A stretch of 64,000 bases of DNA from Sphingomonas sp. UNC305MFCol5.2 (GCF_000712135.1 NZ_JOOE01000001.1:310001-374000); one strand, 5' to 3'. Shown: positions 16,027 to 27,013, counted from the first letter of the stretch. Notes: generated by a model from the letters alone, not told the origin. Made by a program: numbers and translations.

Positions 16027-16449
16027 TCAGCCGACGATCTCTTCGGGCTTGAAGAAGAAGGCGATCTCGATCGCCGCATTCTCTTCCGAATCCGAACCGT
16101 GCACCGAGTTCGCCTCGATCGATTCCGCCAGTTCCTTGCGGATCGTGCCGGCATCGGCATTGGCGGGGTTGGTGGCGCCCATGACGTCGCGGTTGCGCTG
16201 CACGGCGTTCTCGCCTTCGAGCACCTGCACCACGACCGGGCCCGAGATCATGAACTCGACCAGATCGTTGAAGAAGGGGCGCTCGCGGTGGACGCCGTAA
16301 AAGCCCTCGGCCTGCTCGCGGCTCATCTGGATGCGCTTCGAAGCGACGACGCGCAGGCCGGCTTCCTCGAGCATCTTGGTGACCGCACCGGTCAGGTTGC
16401 GGCGGGTGGCATCGGGCTTGATGATCGAAAAGGTCCGGGTCGCGGCCAT
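16027..16449 (-). CDS. ndk: Nucleoside diphosphate kinase
   Basis: The enzyme is 140 residues, the usual length. It transfers the gamma phosphate of ATP to NDPs through a phosphohistidine. The N terminus [17 protein letters not shown], the KRIQMS segment and the catalytic His near residue 117 in NSVHGSDS are all present. It is cytoplasmic and supplies NTPs and dNTPs. Convergent with the RTX gene. A bipartite dispersed element lies upstream (16532-16597, same orientation) and ends 82 bp from the start codon. Confidence 0.98.
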   Translation of the reverse strand: MAATRTFSIIKPDATRRNLTGAVTKMLEEAGLRVVASKRIQMSREQAEGFYGVHRERPFFNDLVEFMISGPVVVQVLEGENAVQRNRDVMGATNPANADAGTIRKELAESIEANSVHGSDSEENAAIEIAFFFKPEEIVG

Positions 16450-16531
16450 GGCCGTGCGGCTCCTGTATTTGGGTTGTGGAAAAGTCGCGGCTCCCTAGTC
16501 CCCGGGCGCCGCGGATGCAAGCCGAGGCCGA

Positions 16532-16597
16532 CTTGCAATGTAGGATTTCGTCTGCTGAAGTCGGCTCGCGCCCGGCACGGGGCGCCGCTCTTTGACC
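16532..16597 (-). repeat. Bipartite dispersed element, copy 1
   Basis: On the minus strand this reads GGTCAAAGAGCGGCG (16597-16583), 32 bp, then CGAAATCCTACATTGCAAG (16550-16532). Both boxes recur in the same order in three other intergenic spaces of this window. It lies between holC and ndk. Function unknown. Confidence 0.75.
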
Positions 16598-16655
16598 GTG
16601 GTCGCACATGCGAAGAACATGTCGATCGCCTAACCTTTACTAACCTTTCGCGGGC

Positions 16656-17096
16656 TCAGGCGGCTTTCTCCCAGCGCCCTGCGTCGTTCTGCTTCCAATA
16701 ATTTCGTTCAACGCCGTCGCGATCGGCCAGCCCCTTCCACGCCGCCCGCGCCTCGGCGATCCGCTCCTCGTCGAAGAAATGGAAGGCGCGGTCGAAGCCC
16801 AGTGCTTCCTCGCGCCAGATGCCGTCCGCCAGCGCGATGTTGCGGGCGCCGTTCGCCGCTTCGGGATTCGCGGCGATGAGCACCGGCTGGCGCGCATCGT
16901 CTTCGCCACCGGCCTGGCCGTGCGGCAGGAAGCTCTCCGCGGCATAATTCCACAGCAACTGATCGAGTTGGGCACGCCGGCCTTCTTCTCCCGCCACGAT
17001 TACCAGCCGTCCGCCGGTGGCGAGCACCTTCTCGGCGATCTGCGGCAATGCCCGTTCGAGAGGCAATCTGGTGAGATGATAGAAGTCGACTTGCAT
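16656..17096 (-). CDS. holC: DNA polymerase III chi subunit
   Basis: This 146-residue protein starts MQVDFYHLTRLPLERALPQI and continues GGRLVIVAGEEGRRAQLDQL, then LLWNYAAESFLPHG, the hallmark pattern of HolC. Chi belongs to the clamp-loader complex and contacts single-strand-binding protein. The ATG at 17096 is chosen because homology begins there; upstream frame is promoter region of the divergent lptD. Family membership is clear from the N-terminal half. Confidence 0.9.
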   Translation of the reverse strand: MQVDFYHLTRLPLERALPQIAEKVLATGGRLVIVAGEEGRRAQLDQLLWNYAAESFLPHGQAGGEDDARQPVLIAANPEAANGARNIALADGIWREEALGFDRAFHFFDEERIAEARAAWKGLADRDGVERNYWKQNDAGRWEKAA

Positions 17097-17210
17097 GGCT
17101 CCTGTTAGCGGTTCCGCGCGTTCGGGCCAACGCACGTGACGTTGCGATGCCGCAACCGCTGCGATAGGGCGGGCGGTGCCGTGTGCCCGGGAGTGAAGAT
17201 AAAGGTGGGA

Positions 17211-19526
17211 ATGGTCGTTTCGCGCAAGGCACTGCTGCTCTCGGCCGCGCTCGGCCTGTGCCTCGCGGCGCAGGCGCGGGCGCAGGAGACTGCCGACCCG
17301 CGCGAGGCGTCCGCGAGCCAGCCCGTCTCTCCGCAAACCGTCGAAATACCCGCCGCGAACCTGCAGGACCGCCCCGTCGAGGTGCCGCCGCCCTCAACAG
17401 AGGCGACCTCGACCAACCCCGACGAAGTCCAGTTCAACGCCGACCAGCTCGACTATGACTATGAGAACGACGTCGTCACCGCGAGCGGCGACGTCCGGCT
17501 GTACCGTCGCAGCGATCGCCTCCGCGCCGACAAGATCGTCTGGAACCGCAAGACCGGAAAGGTCGTCGCCGAGGGCAACATCGTCATCGTCAATCCCGAG
17601 GGCGACGCCGCTTATGGCGACCATATCGAGCTGACGGACACGCTCAAGGACGGCGCAGTCGAGAACATGCTCGTCGTGCTCGAGGCGGGCGGCCGGATCG
17701 CCGCCCAGCGCGGGCATCGGGACAATGGCGTCATCACGGTCGAGAATGCGGCCTATACGCCGTGCGCGGTGACCGATTCGGAAGGTTGCCCCAAAGAGCC
17801 CTCGTGGAAGATCACCGCCCGGCGCGTGGTCTATGATCCGACCAAGAAGCGCATCCGCTATACCGGCGCGCGGATCTCGGTGTTCGGCTTCGCCTCGATC
17901 CCGCTTCCCGTCTTCTCGCATCCGGCGGGCGGCACCAGCGACGATGGCTTCCTGACGCCCGACGTGCGACTGGATCGCACCAACGGCTTTCAGATCGCCC
18001 TTCCCTATTTCTTCAGCCTCGCGCCGAACCGCGACCTGACGATCACGCCGCGCGTGTTCACCGAAGCACTGCCGATGCTGCAGGGCGAGTATCGCGCGGT
18101 CGAGAGCTTCGGCGCCTATCGCGTGACCGGGTACGGCACCTACAGCCGCCGCGCCGACGACCTCACGGTGCCGACTACGCCCGCCACGTCGAGCAATAAT
18201 TTTCGCGGCTATCTCGACGCGGCGGGCCGGTTCCAGTTCTCGCCTGAATGGAGCGCCAGCGCCTCGATTCGCCTCACCACCGATCGCACCTTCCTCCGCC
18301 GCTACGACATCTCGCGCGACGATCGGCTGCGCAACAATGTGCGGGTCGAGCGCATCGATCCGGACAGCTATTTCTCGATCAATGCCTGGGCGGTGCAGAC
18401 GCTGCGCGTCGGCGAGCGGCAGGGCCTCCAGCCCTTCGTGTTGCCCGAGCTCGACTATCGCCGGCGAATGGACGAGGGCCTGCTCGGCGGGCGCTTGGAG
18501 TTCCAGCTCAACACGCTGGCGATCGGGCGTTCGGACGGCCAGGATTCGCAGCGCGCCTTCGCCAGCGCCCGCTGGGACCTGCGCAAGCTCACCAACTGGG
18601 GCCAGGAAGTCACCTTCACTGCTTATGGCCGGGTAGACGCCTATAACACCGACGACACGCTATCGACGCTCGTCCCCAGCTATCGCGGCGGAGAAGGCTT
18701 CCACTTCCGGGGCATCGCGGCGGCCGCTGTGGACGTCAAATGGCCGTTCGTCGGCGAGTTCCTCGGCGGCACCCAGAAAATCACGCCGCGGATCCAGATC
18801 GTCGCCGCGCCCAAGCTCGAAAACCTCGCCGTCCCCAACGAGGATGCGCGTGCGGTCGACCTCGAGGATTCCAACCTTTTCGCGCTCAATCGCTTCCCCG
18901 GTTATGACCGGTTCGAGGATTCGACCCGCTTCACCTGGGGCGTCGACTATTCGCTGTATCTGCCCGGGTTCAGCGTCGATGCGAATGTGGGGCAAAGCTA
19001 CCGCCTCACCTCGCGGCCGACGATCTTCCCCGACGGTACCGGTCTGACCGACCGCGTATCCGACATCGTCGGGCGCACCGTGGTCCGCTTCCGCGATTTC
19101 GTGAGCTTCACGCACCGCTACCGGATCGACAAGGACACCTTCGCCGTTCGGCGCAACGAGATCGACGCGACCGTCGGCTCGAGAAGCACTTATTTCCAGG
19201 TCGGGTATCTCCGCCTCAATCGCAATATCGACGCCAGGCTCGAGGATCTGCAGGATCGCGAGGAGGCCCGGATCGGCGGGCGGGTCCAGATCGCCCGCTT
19301 CTGGTCGGTGTCGGGCGCTCTCCTCGTCGACCTTACCAATCGCGACGAGGACATTCTTTCGCAGGCCGACGGTTTCGATCCCGTACGCCACAGGCTCGGG
19401 ATCACCTATGAGGATGACTGCCTTCGTCTCGGCGTCACCTGGAAGCGCGATTATGAGACGACCGGGGACGCCCGGCGAGGCAACAGCTATCTTTTGTCGC
19501 TGGCATTCAAGAATCTGGGGCGCTAG
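17211..19526 (+). CDS. lptD: LPS-assembly outer-membrane protein LptD
   Basis: This 771-residue outer-membrane protein inserts lipopolysaccharide into the outer leaflet with LptE. A signal peptide (MVVSRKALLLSAALGLCLAA, cleaved near ARAQ) is followed by an OstA/LptA-like N-terminal beta-jellyroll (VQFNADQLDYDYENDVVTAS, VVAEGNIVIVNPEGDAAYGD). A C-terminal barrel follows, ending in ITYEDDCLRLGVTWKRDYET. Cysteines in YTPCAVTDSEGCPKEP and DDCLRLG are positioned for disulfide formation, as in the family. The ATG at 17211 is preferred over an upstream in-frame ATG because the signal peptide begins there. It leads a lptD-surA-pdxA-rsmA order conserved in proteobacteria. Confidence 0.96.
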   Translation: MVVSRKALLLSAALGLCLAAQARAQETADPREASASQPVSPQTVEIPAANLQDRPVEVPPPSTEATSTNPDEVQFNADQLDYDYENDVVTASGDVRLYRRSDRLRADKIVWNRKTGKVVAEGNIVIVNPEGDAAYGDHIELTDTLKDGAVENMLVVLEAGGRIAAQRGHRDNGVITVENAAYTPCAVTDSEGCPKEPSWKITARRVVYDPTKKRIRYTGARISVFGFASIPLPVFSHPAGGTSDDGFLTPDVRLDRTNGFQIALPYFFSLAPNRDLTITPRVFTEALPMLQGEYRAVESFGAYRVTGYGTYSRRADDLTVPTTPATSSNNFRGYLDAAGRFQFSPEWSASASIRLTTDRTFLRRYDISRDDRLRNNVRVERIDPDSYFSINAWAVQTLRVGERQGLQPFVLPELDYRRRMDEGLLGGRLEFQLNTLAIGRSDGQDSQRAFASARWDLRKLTNWGQEVTFTAYGRVDAYNTDDTLSTLVPSYRGGEGFHFRGIAAAAVDVKWPFVGEFLGGTQKITPRIQIVAAPKLENLAVPNEDARAVDLEDSNLFALNRFPGYDRFEDSTRFTWGVDYSLYLPGFSVDANVGQSYRLTSRPTIFPDGTGLTDRVSDIVGRTVVRFRDFVSFTHRYRIDKDTFAVRRNEIDATVGSRSTYFQVGYLRLNRNIDARLEDLQDREEARIGGRVQIARFWSVSGALLVDLTNRDEDILSQADGFDPVRHRLGITYEDDCLRLGVTWKRDYETTGDARRGNSYLLSLAFKNLGR

Positions 19527-19615
19527 CGTGTCGCCCGACGGGGCGTGATCCGAATCCCGTCAAGCCTTGGTTCAGGCACAATTGGCGAGTATGCGCCACG
19601 ATCTCCCCGGGATGG

Positions 19616-20986
19616 ATGAGGGTACGGCTCCACGTGAACATGGGTGTTGCAAAGGCGGCTCGCTTCGGCCGCAAGACTATTTTGGCGTTCGGCCTGGCCG
19701 GTGTCGCATCGATTGCGATCGCGCAGACCGTTCCCGATCAGCAGGTGCCGACTACCGGGCTTGATCTTCCGGCGAACTTCCAGCTCTTCGGCAAGAGCGA
19801 TCCCAACATCCGCAAGCCCACTGCGATCGTCAACGACACGGTGATCACCGGCACCGACGTCGATCAGCGCATGGCGATGGTCATCGGCATCAGCAAGCTC
19901 AACCTGAAGCCCGAGGAGCGCGACCAGCTGAAGCTTCAGATGCTGCGCCAGCTGATCGACGAGACGCTCCAGGTCCAGGAGGCCAAGGCCAACGAGATCA
20001 CTGTCGATCCGAAGGAGATCGAGCAGAGTTTCGCTCGGGTTTCGAAGAATTTCCAGAAGACGCCCGAGCAGATGCGCGCATGGCTGAAGGAAATCGGCGC
20101 GTCCGAGCGCACCATCCGCCGCCAGATCGAGGCTGACATCGCCTGGAACCGCCTGCTGCGCCGCCGCGTCAACATCAACGTCGGCGAGGCCGAAGTGAAG
20201 GCGATGATCGATCGCATGAAGGCGGCCAAGGGCAGCGACGAATATCACGTCTACGAAATCTACATGAACGCCACGCCGGATCGCGCGCAGGAAGTTCATG
20301 CGAGCATGCAGAAGATGATCCAGCAGATGCGCGAAGGCGCTCCGTTCGACTATCTCGCCAAGACCTATTCGGAGGCGTCGACCAAGTCGGTCGGCGGCGA
20401 TCTCGGCTGGGTGCGTCCGGCGATGCTTCCGGACCAGCTTGCCGGCGCCGCGCAGGAAATGCAGCCCGGCCAAGTCGCCGGCCCGATCCAGCTGCCCACC
20501 GGCTTCTCGATCCTGTACCTCGCCGAGAAGCGCAAGGTGCTGACTGCGGATCCCAAGGACGCCAAGCTGAGCCTGCGCCAGATCGCGATCACCTTCCCCA
20601 AGGGCACCACGGAAGCGGCCGCCACGGCGCGAGCCGGCGAGTTCGCCACCGCGACGCGCGCGATCAAGGGATGCGGCGACGTCGCCAATGTCGCCCAGGC
20701 ACAGAGCGCGGAAGTCGTCGATCGCGACGGCATCGCGATCAAGGAACTGCCGCCCGCGCTCCAGAACATGATCCTGCCACTCCAGGTCGGTCAGGTGACT
20801 CAGCCGTTCGGATCGGTCGAAGACGGCGTCCGGGTGCTCGTTTTGTGCGGTCGCGACGACCCCAAGGAAGCGTATGAGCCATCGGTCGAGCAGGTCCAGA
20901 ACCAGATCGAGGAACAACGCACCAACCTGCGCGCCCAGCGCATGATGCGCGACCTGCGCCGCGACGCGCTGGTCGAATATCGCTGA
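19616..20986 (+). CDS. surA: Periplasmic chaperone / peptidyl-prolyl isomerase SurA
   Basis: This 456-residue SurA-like protein assists outer-membrane protein folding, including LptD encoded upstream. It has an N-terminal hydrophobic signal (TILAFGLAGVASIAIAQ) and a SurA N-domain (IVNDTVITGTDVDQRMAMVI). A parvulin-type PPIase domain follows (VYEIYMNATPD, FDYLAKTYSEASTKSVGGDLGWV, LPTGFSILYLAEKR), then a second, degenerate parvulin domain (IKELPPALQNMILPLQVGQV). The start at 19616 follows GGGATGG; an alternative ATG at 19640 lacks a well-spaced ribosome site. It is downstream of lptD and upstream of pdxA, consistent with one operon. Confidence 0.93.
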   Translation: MRVRLHVNMGVAKAARFGRKTILAFGLAGVASIAIAQTVPDQQVPTTGLDLPANFQLFGKSDPNIRKPTAIVNDTVITGTDVDQRMAMVIGISKLNLKPEERDQLKLQMLRQLIDETLQVQEAKANEITVDPKEIEQSFARVSKNFQKTPEQMRAWLKEIGASERTIRRQIEADIAWNRLLRRRVNINVGEAEVKAMIDRMKAAKGSDEYHVYEIYMNATPDRAQEVHASMQKMIQQMREGAPFDYLAKTYSEASTKSVGGDLGWVRPAMLPDQLAGAAQEMQPGQVAGPIQLPTGFSILYLAEKRKVLTADPKDAKLSLRQIAITFPKGTTEAAATARAGEFATATRAIKGCGDVANVAQAQSAEVVDRDGIAIKELPPALQNMILPLQVGQVTQPFGSVEDGVRVLVLCGRDDPKEAYEPSVEQVQNQIEEQRTNLRAQRMMRDLRRDALVEYR

Positions 20987-21002
20987 GGTGCGCGGCGAGC
21001 GG

Positions 21003-22007
21003 ATGACCACCCCGCTCGCCATCGCCATGGGCGATTCCGCCGGAATCGGCCCGGAGATCACCGCCAAGGCGTGGAATGCGCGCGAACTGCATTCGCTCGC
21101 GCCCTTCTTCGCGGTCGGCGATCCCCGCGCAGTCCAAAAGGTGTGGGACGGTCCCATCGCCCTGATCAGCGATCCTGCCGAAGCGGAAGCCGCCTTTGCG
21201 GATGCGCTTCCGATCGTCTCGGTAGGCGATGCGGGCGACGTCACGCCCGGGACTCCCGACGTGGATGGCGCGCGTTGCGCCCTGCAATCGCTCGAAATGG
21301 CCTGCGGGCTGACGCGTTCGGGCGCGGCGAGCGCGTTGGTCACCGGTCCGGTCTCCAAGGCGCTGCTCTATCGCATCGGTTTCACCTATCCCGGGCAAAC
21401 CGAGTTCGTCGCCGAACGCTGCGGCGTCGCCGGCGACAATACGGTGATGATGCTGGCCGGGCCGACGCTGCGAGTGGTGCCGATCACCGTCCATGTGCCG
21501 CTGGCCGATGTACCGCATCTCATTTCGATCGAGCTGGTGCTGGCCAAGGCGCGGGTTACCGCGCGCGGGCTTCACCGCAATTTCGGTATCGACCGGCCCC
21601 GCCTTGCCTTTGCCGGGCTCAATCCGCACGCCGGCGAGGGCGGCGCGATCGGCCGGGAGGAAATCGATATCCTCGCGCCCGCCATCGAGCAGTTGCGCGC
21701 CGAAGGGATCGACGCAGTCGGGCCGTTCGCCGCCGACACCATGTTCCATGCCCGCGCCCGCGCCGGCTATGATGCGGCGCTCTGCCTCTATCACGATCAG
21801 GCGCTGATCCCGATCAAGACGCTCCATTTCGACGATGGCGTGAACACCACGCTGGGCTTGCCGATCGTCCGCACCTCGCCCGATCACGGCACCGCTTTCG
21901 GCATCGCCGGGCGTGACGAAGCCAATCCCGGGGCGATGATCGCCGCGATCCGCATGGCCTCCGCGCAGGCCGAGCGTCGGGTGGAAGCGACCGCGCCCGC
22001 CCAGTGA
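21003..22007 (+). CDS. pdxA: 4-hydroxythreonine-4-phosphate dehydrogenase
   Basis: This 334-residue enzyme performs the NAD-dependent oxidation of 4-hydroxythreonine-4-phosphate in the DXP-dependent pyridoxal phosphate pathway. Visible hallmarks are [44 protein letters not shown], and metal-binding histidines in [24 protein letters not shown] and [14 protein letters not shown]. The [20 protein letters not shown] segment is typical. The ATG at 21003 is chosen over a GTG five codons earlier. The stop overlaps the rsmA GTG start by four bases. Confidence 0.97.
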   Translation: MTTPLAIAMGDSAGIGPEITAKAWNARELHSLAPFFAVGDPRAVQKVWDGPIALISDPAEAEAAFADALPIVSVGDAGDVTPGTPDVDGARCALQSLEMACGLTRSGAASALVTGPVSKALLYRIGFTYPGQTEFVAERCGVAGDNTVMMLAGPTLRVVPITVHVPLADVPHLISIELVLAKARVTARGLHRNFGIDRPRLAFAGLNPHAGEGGAIGREEIDILAPAIEQLRAEGIDAVGPFAADTMFHARARAGYDAALCLYHDQALIPIKTLHFDDGVNTTLGLPIVRTSPDHGTAFGIAGRDEANPGAMIAAIRMASAQAERRVEATAPAQ

Positions 22008-22819
22008 CCGAGCTGCCGCCGCTTCGTGAGGTCATCCGCAGGCACGGTCTCAGCGCGAGCAAGGCGCTGGGGCAGAATTTCCTGTTCGACCACCAATTGC
22101 TCGCCCGCATCGCCAGGGTGCCGGGCGATCTGGCCGGTGCCGAGGTCTTCGAAGTCGGCCCCGGCCCCGGCGGGCTGACCCGCGCGCTGCTGGAGGCCGG
22201 CGCCTCGGTCACTGCAGTCGAACGCGACCGGCGGTGCATTCCTGCTCTAGCCGAACTGGGCGAGTACTTTCCCGGCAGGCTGAAGGTGATCGAAGGCGAC
22301 GCGCTCGAGGTCGATGCACCGGCGCTATTCGTGGGCAAGCCGCATGTCGTGGCCAATCTGCCCTACAATGTCGGCACGGCGTTGCTGGTGGGCTGGCTAT
22401 CGGCGGCGTGGGAGCCGTGGTGGGCGAGCCTGACGCTGATGTTCCAAAAGGAAGTCGCCGAGCGGATCGTCGCCCCCGCGGGTTCAGAGGCTTATGGCCG
22501 GCTCGCAGTGCTGGCGCAGTGGCGCTCGACGCCGCGGATCGCGATGACCGTCCACCGATCGGCATTCACGCCCCCGCCCAAGGTAATGTCGGCCGTAGTC
22601 CATATCGTCGCCGCACCGGCGCCCGAGGGTGTGCAATTGAAGACGCTCGAAAAGCTGACTGCCGCCGCGTTCGGGCAGCGCCGGAAAATGCTCCGCCAGA
22701 GCCTCAAGGGCGTGCCTCGCGCGATCGAGGCGATGGAGCAGCTGGGCGTGGATTCGAGCCGCCGCGCCGAGACGGTGACGGTCGAAGAGTTCGTCGCGCT
22801 GGCGCGGGTGCTCGGCTAG
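22004..22819 (+). CDS. rsmA: 16S rRNA (adenine(1518)-N(6)/adenine(1519)-N(6))-dimethyltransferase
   Basis: This 271-residue KsgA/RsmA dimethylates two adjacent adenosines of the 16S 3' hairpin using SAM. Motifs: [17 protein letters not shown], the SAM-binding [27 protein letters not shown], and the catalytic [15 protein letters not shown]. The C-terminal helical domain contains [14 protein letters not shown]. It begins at a GTG that overlaps the pdxA stop (GTGA), indicating translational coupling at the end of the lptD-surA-pdxA-rsmA operon. Confidence 0.98.
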   Translation: MTELPPLREVIRRHGLSASKALGQNFLFDHQLLARIARVPGDLAGAEVFEVGPGPGGLTRALLEAGASVTAVERDRRCIPALAELGEYFPGRLKVIEGDALEVDAPALFVGKPHVVANLPYNVGTALLVGWLSAAWEPWWASLTLMFQKEVAERIVAPAGSEAYGRLAVLAQWRSTPRIAMTVHRSAFTPPPKVMSAVVHIVAAPAPEGVQLKTLEKLTAAAFGQRRKMLRQSLKGVPRAIEAMEQLGVDSSRRAETVTVEEFVALARVLG

Positions 22820-22846
22820 GACGCATCGACATTCAACAAACTGACT

Positions 22847-22867
22847 CCCCTCCCTGCAAGGGAGGGG
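22847..22867. repeat. Single REP-like hairpin downstream of rsmA
   Basis: CCCCTCCCTGCAAGGGAGGGG is nearly self-complementary and matches the left unit of the element at 12895-13040. Positioned 27 bp after the rsmA stop, it may also act as a terminator. Confidence 0.75.
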
Positions 22868-22913
22868 AAGAGCCAAATGCCGATCCGTCCTGGAGCTTCG
22901 CAAAATGAGTCGG

Positions 22914-22973
22914 TTCAAAGAGCGGCGGAGATCCCGCTTGCTAATCCCAGCGGGCGAAATCCAACATTGCAAG
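22914..22973 (+). repeat. Bipartite dispersed element, copy 2
   Basis: TTCAAAGAGCGGCG (22914-22927), 27 bp, then CGAAATCCAACATTGCAAG (22955-22973). The second box ends 3 bp from the stop codon of the minus-strand TPR gene. The spacer contains CCCGCT and AGCGGG arms. Confidence 0.75.
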
Positions 22974-22976
22974 CGG

Positions 22977-23483
22977 TCAGGGCTTTGCCGGCACCGGCTT
23001 GGTCGGTTCGGCCTGCGCAGTCGCCGTCGCGGGCGGCCCCTTCACGATCGACGCGGCAAGCACGGTCGCATCGTTGCACGCGCCGTTGCAGATCGTCTTG
23101 ATCCGGGCGAGATTCTCCTGCGCCTTCGTCGTCGCGCCCTTGGCGACCAATGCCTCGCCCTGCCCGCGCAGCGCCGCGAGATCATTGGGCTCGAGTGCGA
23201 GCGCCTCACGATACAGACGGATCGCCTTGCCCGGCAGATTGCGCGTGCGTGCGATCTCGGCGAGCACGAGGAATGCCTCGCGATTGCGCGGATCCACCGC
23301 CAGCGCGCTTTCCAGCGCGTCCTGTGCACCGTCGAGATTGCCGGCGGCCTGCGCGGCGCGGCCTTCCTGGAGCAACGCGAGCGATTTGGGATCGATCTGA
23401 TCGTCGGGACGCTGGGCCATCAACGACGTCGAGACCGAAAGCACCATCAACGCGGCGGCGGCCGAAATCGCAGTGATCCGCAT
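22977..23483 (-). CDS. Secreted tetratricopeptide-repeat protein
   Basis: This 168-residue protein has a signal peptide (MRITAISAAAALMVLSVSTS, cleaved near LMAQ). Tandem TPR helices follow (ALLQEGRAAQAAGNLDGAQD, ALESALAVDPRNREAFLVLA, LYREALALEPNDLAALRGQG). A double-cysteine segment, TICNGACNDATVL, could form a disulfide, and the tail is low-complexity Ala/Pro/Thr. GGAG lies 6 bases upstream of the ATG at 23483. TPRs mediate protein contacts; the partner is unknown. It lies downstream of rsmB on the same strand and could be co-transcribed. Confidence 0.82.
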   Translation of the reverse strand: MRITAISAAAALMVLSVSTSLMAQRPDDQIDPKSLALLQEGRAAQAAGNLDGAQDALESALAVDPRNREAFLVLAEIARTRNLPGKAIRLYREALALEPNDLAALRGQGEALVAKGATTKAQENLARIKTICNGACNDATVLAASIVKGPPATATAQAEPTKPVPAKP

Positions 23484-23515
23484 GAAAATCTCCAAAATTG
23501 AGGCGCGTACGGCTA

Positions 23516-24700
23516 TCACGGTCGGATCATCTTCGCGACAAAAAAGCCATCGGTCGAGTCCGTTAGCGGCGTGAGCCGGATTCCCGCACCGCGGGGCGTG
23601 CCGGCGCCCAGCGTCAGAGCCTGTGCGGTCCAGCCCGGATACACATCGAGAAACGCCTGCACCTGCCCCGCGCCTTCATCGTCGAGCACCGAGCAGACGA
23701 TATAGACCAAGGCTCCACCCGGGCGCACCAGCTCCGCCGCGAACCCCATGATGTGACGCTGCGTCGCGACCAATTTGTCGAGACGCTCGCGAGTCAGCCG
23801 CCAACGCGCCTCCGGATTGCGGCGCCAGGTTCCGGTTCCCGAGCAAGGCGCATCGACGAGGACGATATCGGCGCGCGCGGCCTGGTCGCCAAGCTGCTCG
23901 GCCTCGCGATTGGGGTTCAGCAGCCGCGTTTCTGCAATCGTCACGCCTGCCCGCGCTACGCGCTCGGGGAGGCGCTGCAGGCGGCCGCGATCGACATCGC
24001 ACGCAAGGATGCTGCCGTGATTGGCCATCGACGCCGCGAGCGCGAGCGTCTTGCCGCCCCCGCCCGCGCAGAGATCGACGACATGCTGACCGCGCTGCGC
24101 ACCGGCGGCGAGCGTGACCAGCTGGCTGCCCGCATCCTGCACTTCGAACTCGCCCGCGGCATATTCGGGAAGCTGATCGACCCTCGTATCATGCGGCAGG
24201 CGCAGCGCATCGGGCGCGAAGCCGATCGGCTCGGCTCCAGAGAGCGTGGCGACGAGCCGATCGCGCGACGTCCTGAGCGTATTGACCCGCACATCCAGCG
24301 GTGCCCGCGCCAGCAGCGCGGCCTGCTCTTCGATACCGATATCCGATGCGCGCAGCTTCTTGATCAGCCAGCCCGGCGCATGGCCCGGCACGGCGACGGA
24401 ATCGCCGGCCTCGATCGCCGCAGGACCGTAAGGCGATCCGTCGAACGTCTCCGCCAGCCCGGGCCGCGCGGCGACCAGCGCCAGCATCGCCGCGCGGCCG
24501 CTTTCAGGTCGCTCGCCGCACAGCCGAATGGCGTCGTAGACCAGTTCGCGCACGGCGCGGCGGTCCTTCGATCCGGCATAACGGCGCTCGGCGAACCAGC
24601 GCGCGATCAGCGTGTCCGCCGCCGCACCCTGATCGCGCGCCGCCGCAATGATCCGGTCGAGCAGGTCGATCGCCGCCTGGCTGCGGGCTGCGGGAGTCAC
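23516..24700 (-). CDS. rsmB: RsmB/NOP-family RNA (cytosine-5) methyltransferase
   Basis: The 394-residue product has an N-terminal NusB-like helical domain (IDLLDRIIAAARDQ, RRAVRELVYDAIRLCG) and a SAM-dependent m5C methyltransferase domain. Visible are VVDLCAGGGGKTLALAASM (SAM loop), VLVDAPCSGTGTWRRNPEAR (motif IV, PCSG) and YIVCSVLDDEG (motif VI cysteine, TCS-like). RsmB modifies C967 of 16S rRNA in E. coli; other NOP-family members act on nearby positions, so the exact target is inferred. A GTG at 24700 with GGGAT 8 bases upstream is preferred over a TTG five codons earlier. Confidence 0.9.
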   Translation of the reverse strand: MTPAARSQAAIDLLDRIIAAARDQGAAADTLIARWFAERRYAGSKDRRAVRELVYDAIRLCGERPESGRAAMLALVAARPGLAETFDGSPYGPAAIEAGDSVAVPGHAPGWLIKKLRASDIGIEEQAALLARAPLDVRVNTLRTSRDRLVATLSGAEPIGFAPDALRLPHDTRVDQLPEYAAGEFEVQDAGSQLVTLAAGAQRGQHVVDLCAGGGGKTLALAASMANHGSILACDVDRGRLQRLPERVARAGVTIAETRLLNPNREAEQLGDQAARADIVLVDAPCSGTGTWRRNPEARWRLTRERLDKLVATQRHIMGFAAELVRPGGALVYIVCSVLDDEGAGQVQAFLDVYPGWTAQALTLGAGTPRGAGIRLTPLTDSTDGFFVAKMIRP

Positions 24701-24768
24701 CTGAAAGCATCCCAAAGTTGCGGGAGATGCGTGTCATTCGTAAACTTTGGATCGAAGATCATCGCGCG

Positions 24769-24840
24769 CTCGAAAAGCAGGCCGAGATTTGCCGCGCAAC
24801 GCATTGCCAACCCGAAGCAGAAGAAATCCTACATTGGAAG
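24769..24840 (+). repeat. Bipartite dispersed element, copy 3 (diverged first box)
   Basis: CTCGAAAAGCAGGC (24769-24782), 39 bp, then AGAAATCCTACATTGGAAG (24822-24840). The second box ends 21 bp before the guaB stop codon, in the rsmB-guaB spacer. The first box is the least conserved of the four copies. Confidence 0.55.
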
Positions 24841-24861
24841 CTCAAATTGCGGCGGCCAGGC

Positions 24862-26382
<1,521 letters not shown>

Positions 26383-26505
26383 CTAGTGCCGCGCGCGGCG
26401 TTCGCGCTTGCGGCGCTCCTCATGGGCATAATCGGGATTGGCATTCTGCCGGCGATCGGCGCGCTCGCGGCGCTCCTGCGGCTGTTCCTCGCTGCGACGG
26501 TCCAT
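26383..26505 (-). CDS. Small highly charged ORF, 40 residues
   Basis: A 40-codon frame begins at an ATG at 26505 preceded by GAGGAGGT, the strongest ribosome site in this neighbourhood, and ends at TAG 26383. The peptide begins MDRRSEEQPQERRERADRRQ, with NANPDYAHEERRKRERRARH after it. It is about half charged residues, lacks hydrophobic segments and is probably a disordered, basic protein. It lies upstream of guaB and downstream of the 140-residue hypothetical, all on the minus strand. No function is recognised. Its coding status rests on the ribosome site and intact frame. Confidence 0.55.
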   Translation of the reverse strand: MDRRSEEQPQERRERADRRQNANPDYAHEERRKRERRARH

Positions 26506-26590
26506 TTCGACACCTCCTCGGATATCTGCATCATGCGGCGATGATATTCAGATCATGTGAGAAAAGATGGTTTCGGAGCCGTTTACCCGA

Positions 26591-27013
26591 TCATAGATAC
26601 GGATAGAGCGTCGACTTCTCCAATTCGACCTGATCCCGCATGGAGCGGCGGATCTGCTGCGACGCATGGCAATAGCCTGCCCAATCCTTCATGATCTCGC
26701 GCAAGCTCCACGTGCCGATGTGATCCGAAGACGACGTCATGGCGACGACGTTCGACTCACGGAGCGCGCGGATGGGGGCAATTTCGTCCGCGGGAAGCGT
26801 CATCTGCAATTCGGCGCAGAGCGTCTCGATCAGCTTGCGCCGCGCGCTGCTGGTGCGCGTCAGCCGATAGCGCAATCCCGCCAAGGCCGCCTCTTCCGGG
26901 GCCGGACGTCCGCATACAGCTTCAAGTTCGTCGATCATTTCGAGTACCTGCTCGTGCAGCGTCCGAAGCTCCGGTATAAAGTCACCTTGGGAGAGCGTTT
27001 GAGATTTCGCCAT
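26591..27013 (-). CDS. Hypothetical protein, possibly helical bundle / hemerythrin-like
   Basis: The 140-residue product starts MAKSQTLSQGDFIPELRTLH. It looks all-helical: LHEQVLEMIDELEAV near the start, LRYRLTRTSSARRKLIETLC in the middle, and RRSMRDQVELEKSTLYPYL at the end. The final Glu-x-x-x-x-Tyr-Pro pattern recalls the last helix of hemerythrin-like HHE proteins, but the full set of metal-binding histidines is not seen. That resemblance is therefore weak. A ribosome site (GGGGAGG) precedes the ATG. No function is assigned. Confidence 0.7.
   Translation of the reverse strand: MAKSQTLSQGDFIPELRTLHEQVLEMIDELEAVCGRPAPEEAALAGLRYRLTRTSSARRKLIETLCAELQMTLPADEIAPIRALRESNVVAMTSSSDHIGTWSLREIMKDWAGYCHASQQIRRSMRDQVELEKSTLYPYL

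Noticed and set aside
16630..16650. Repeated CTAACCTTT resembling a CtrA half-site pair
   Set aside because: The spacing and core differ from TTAA-N7-TTAA and it is far from a start codon; too weak to list.
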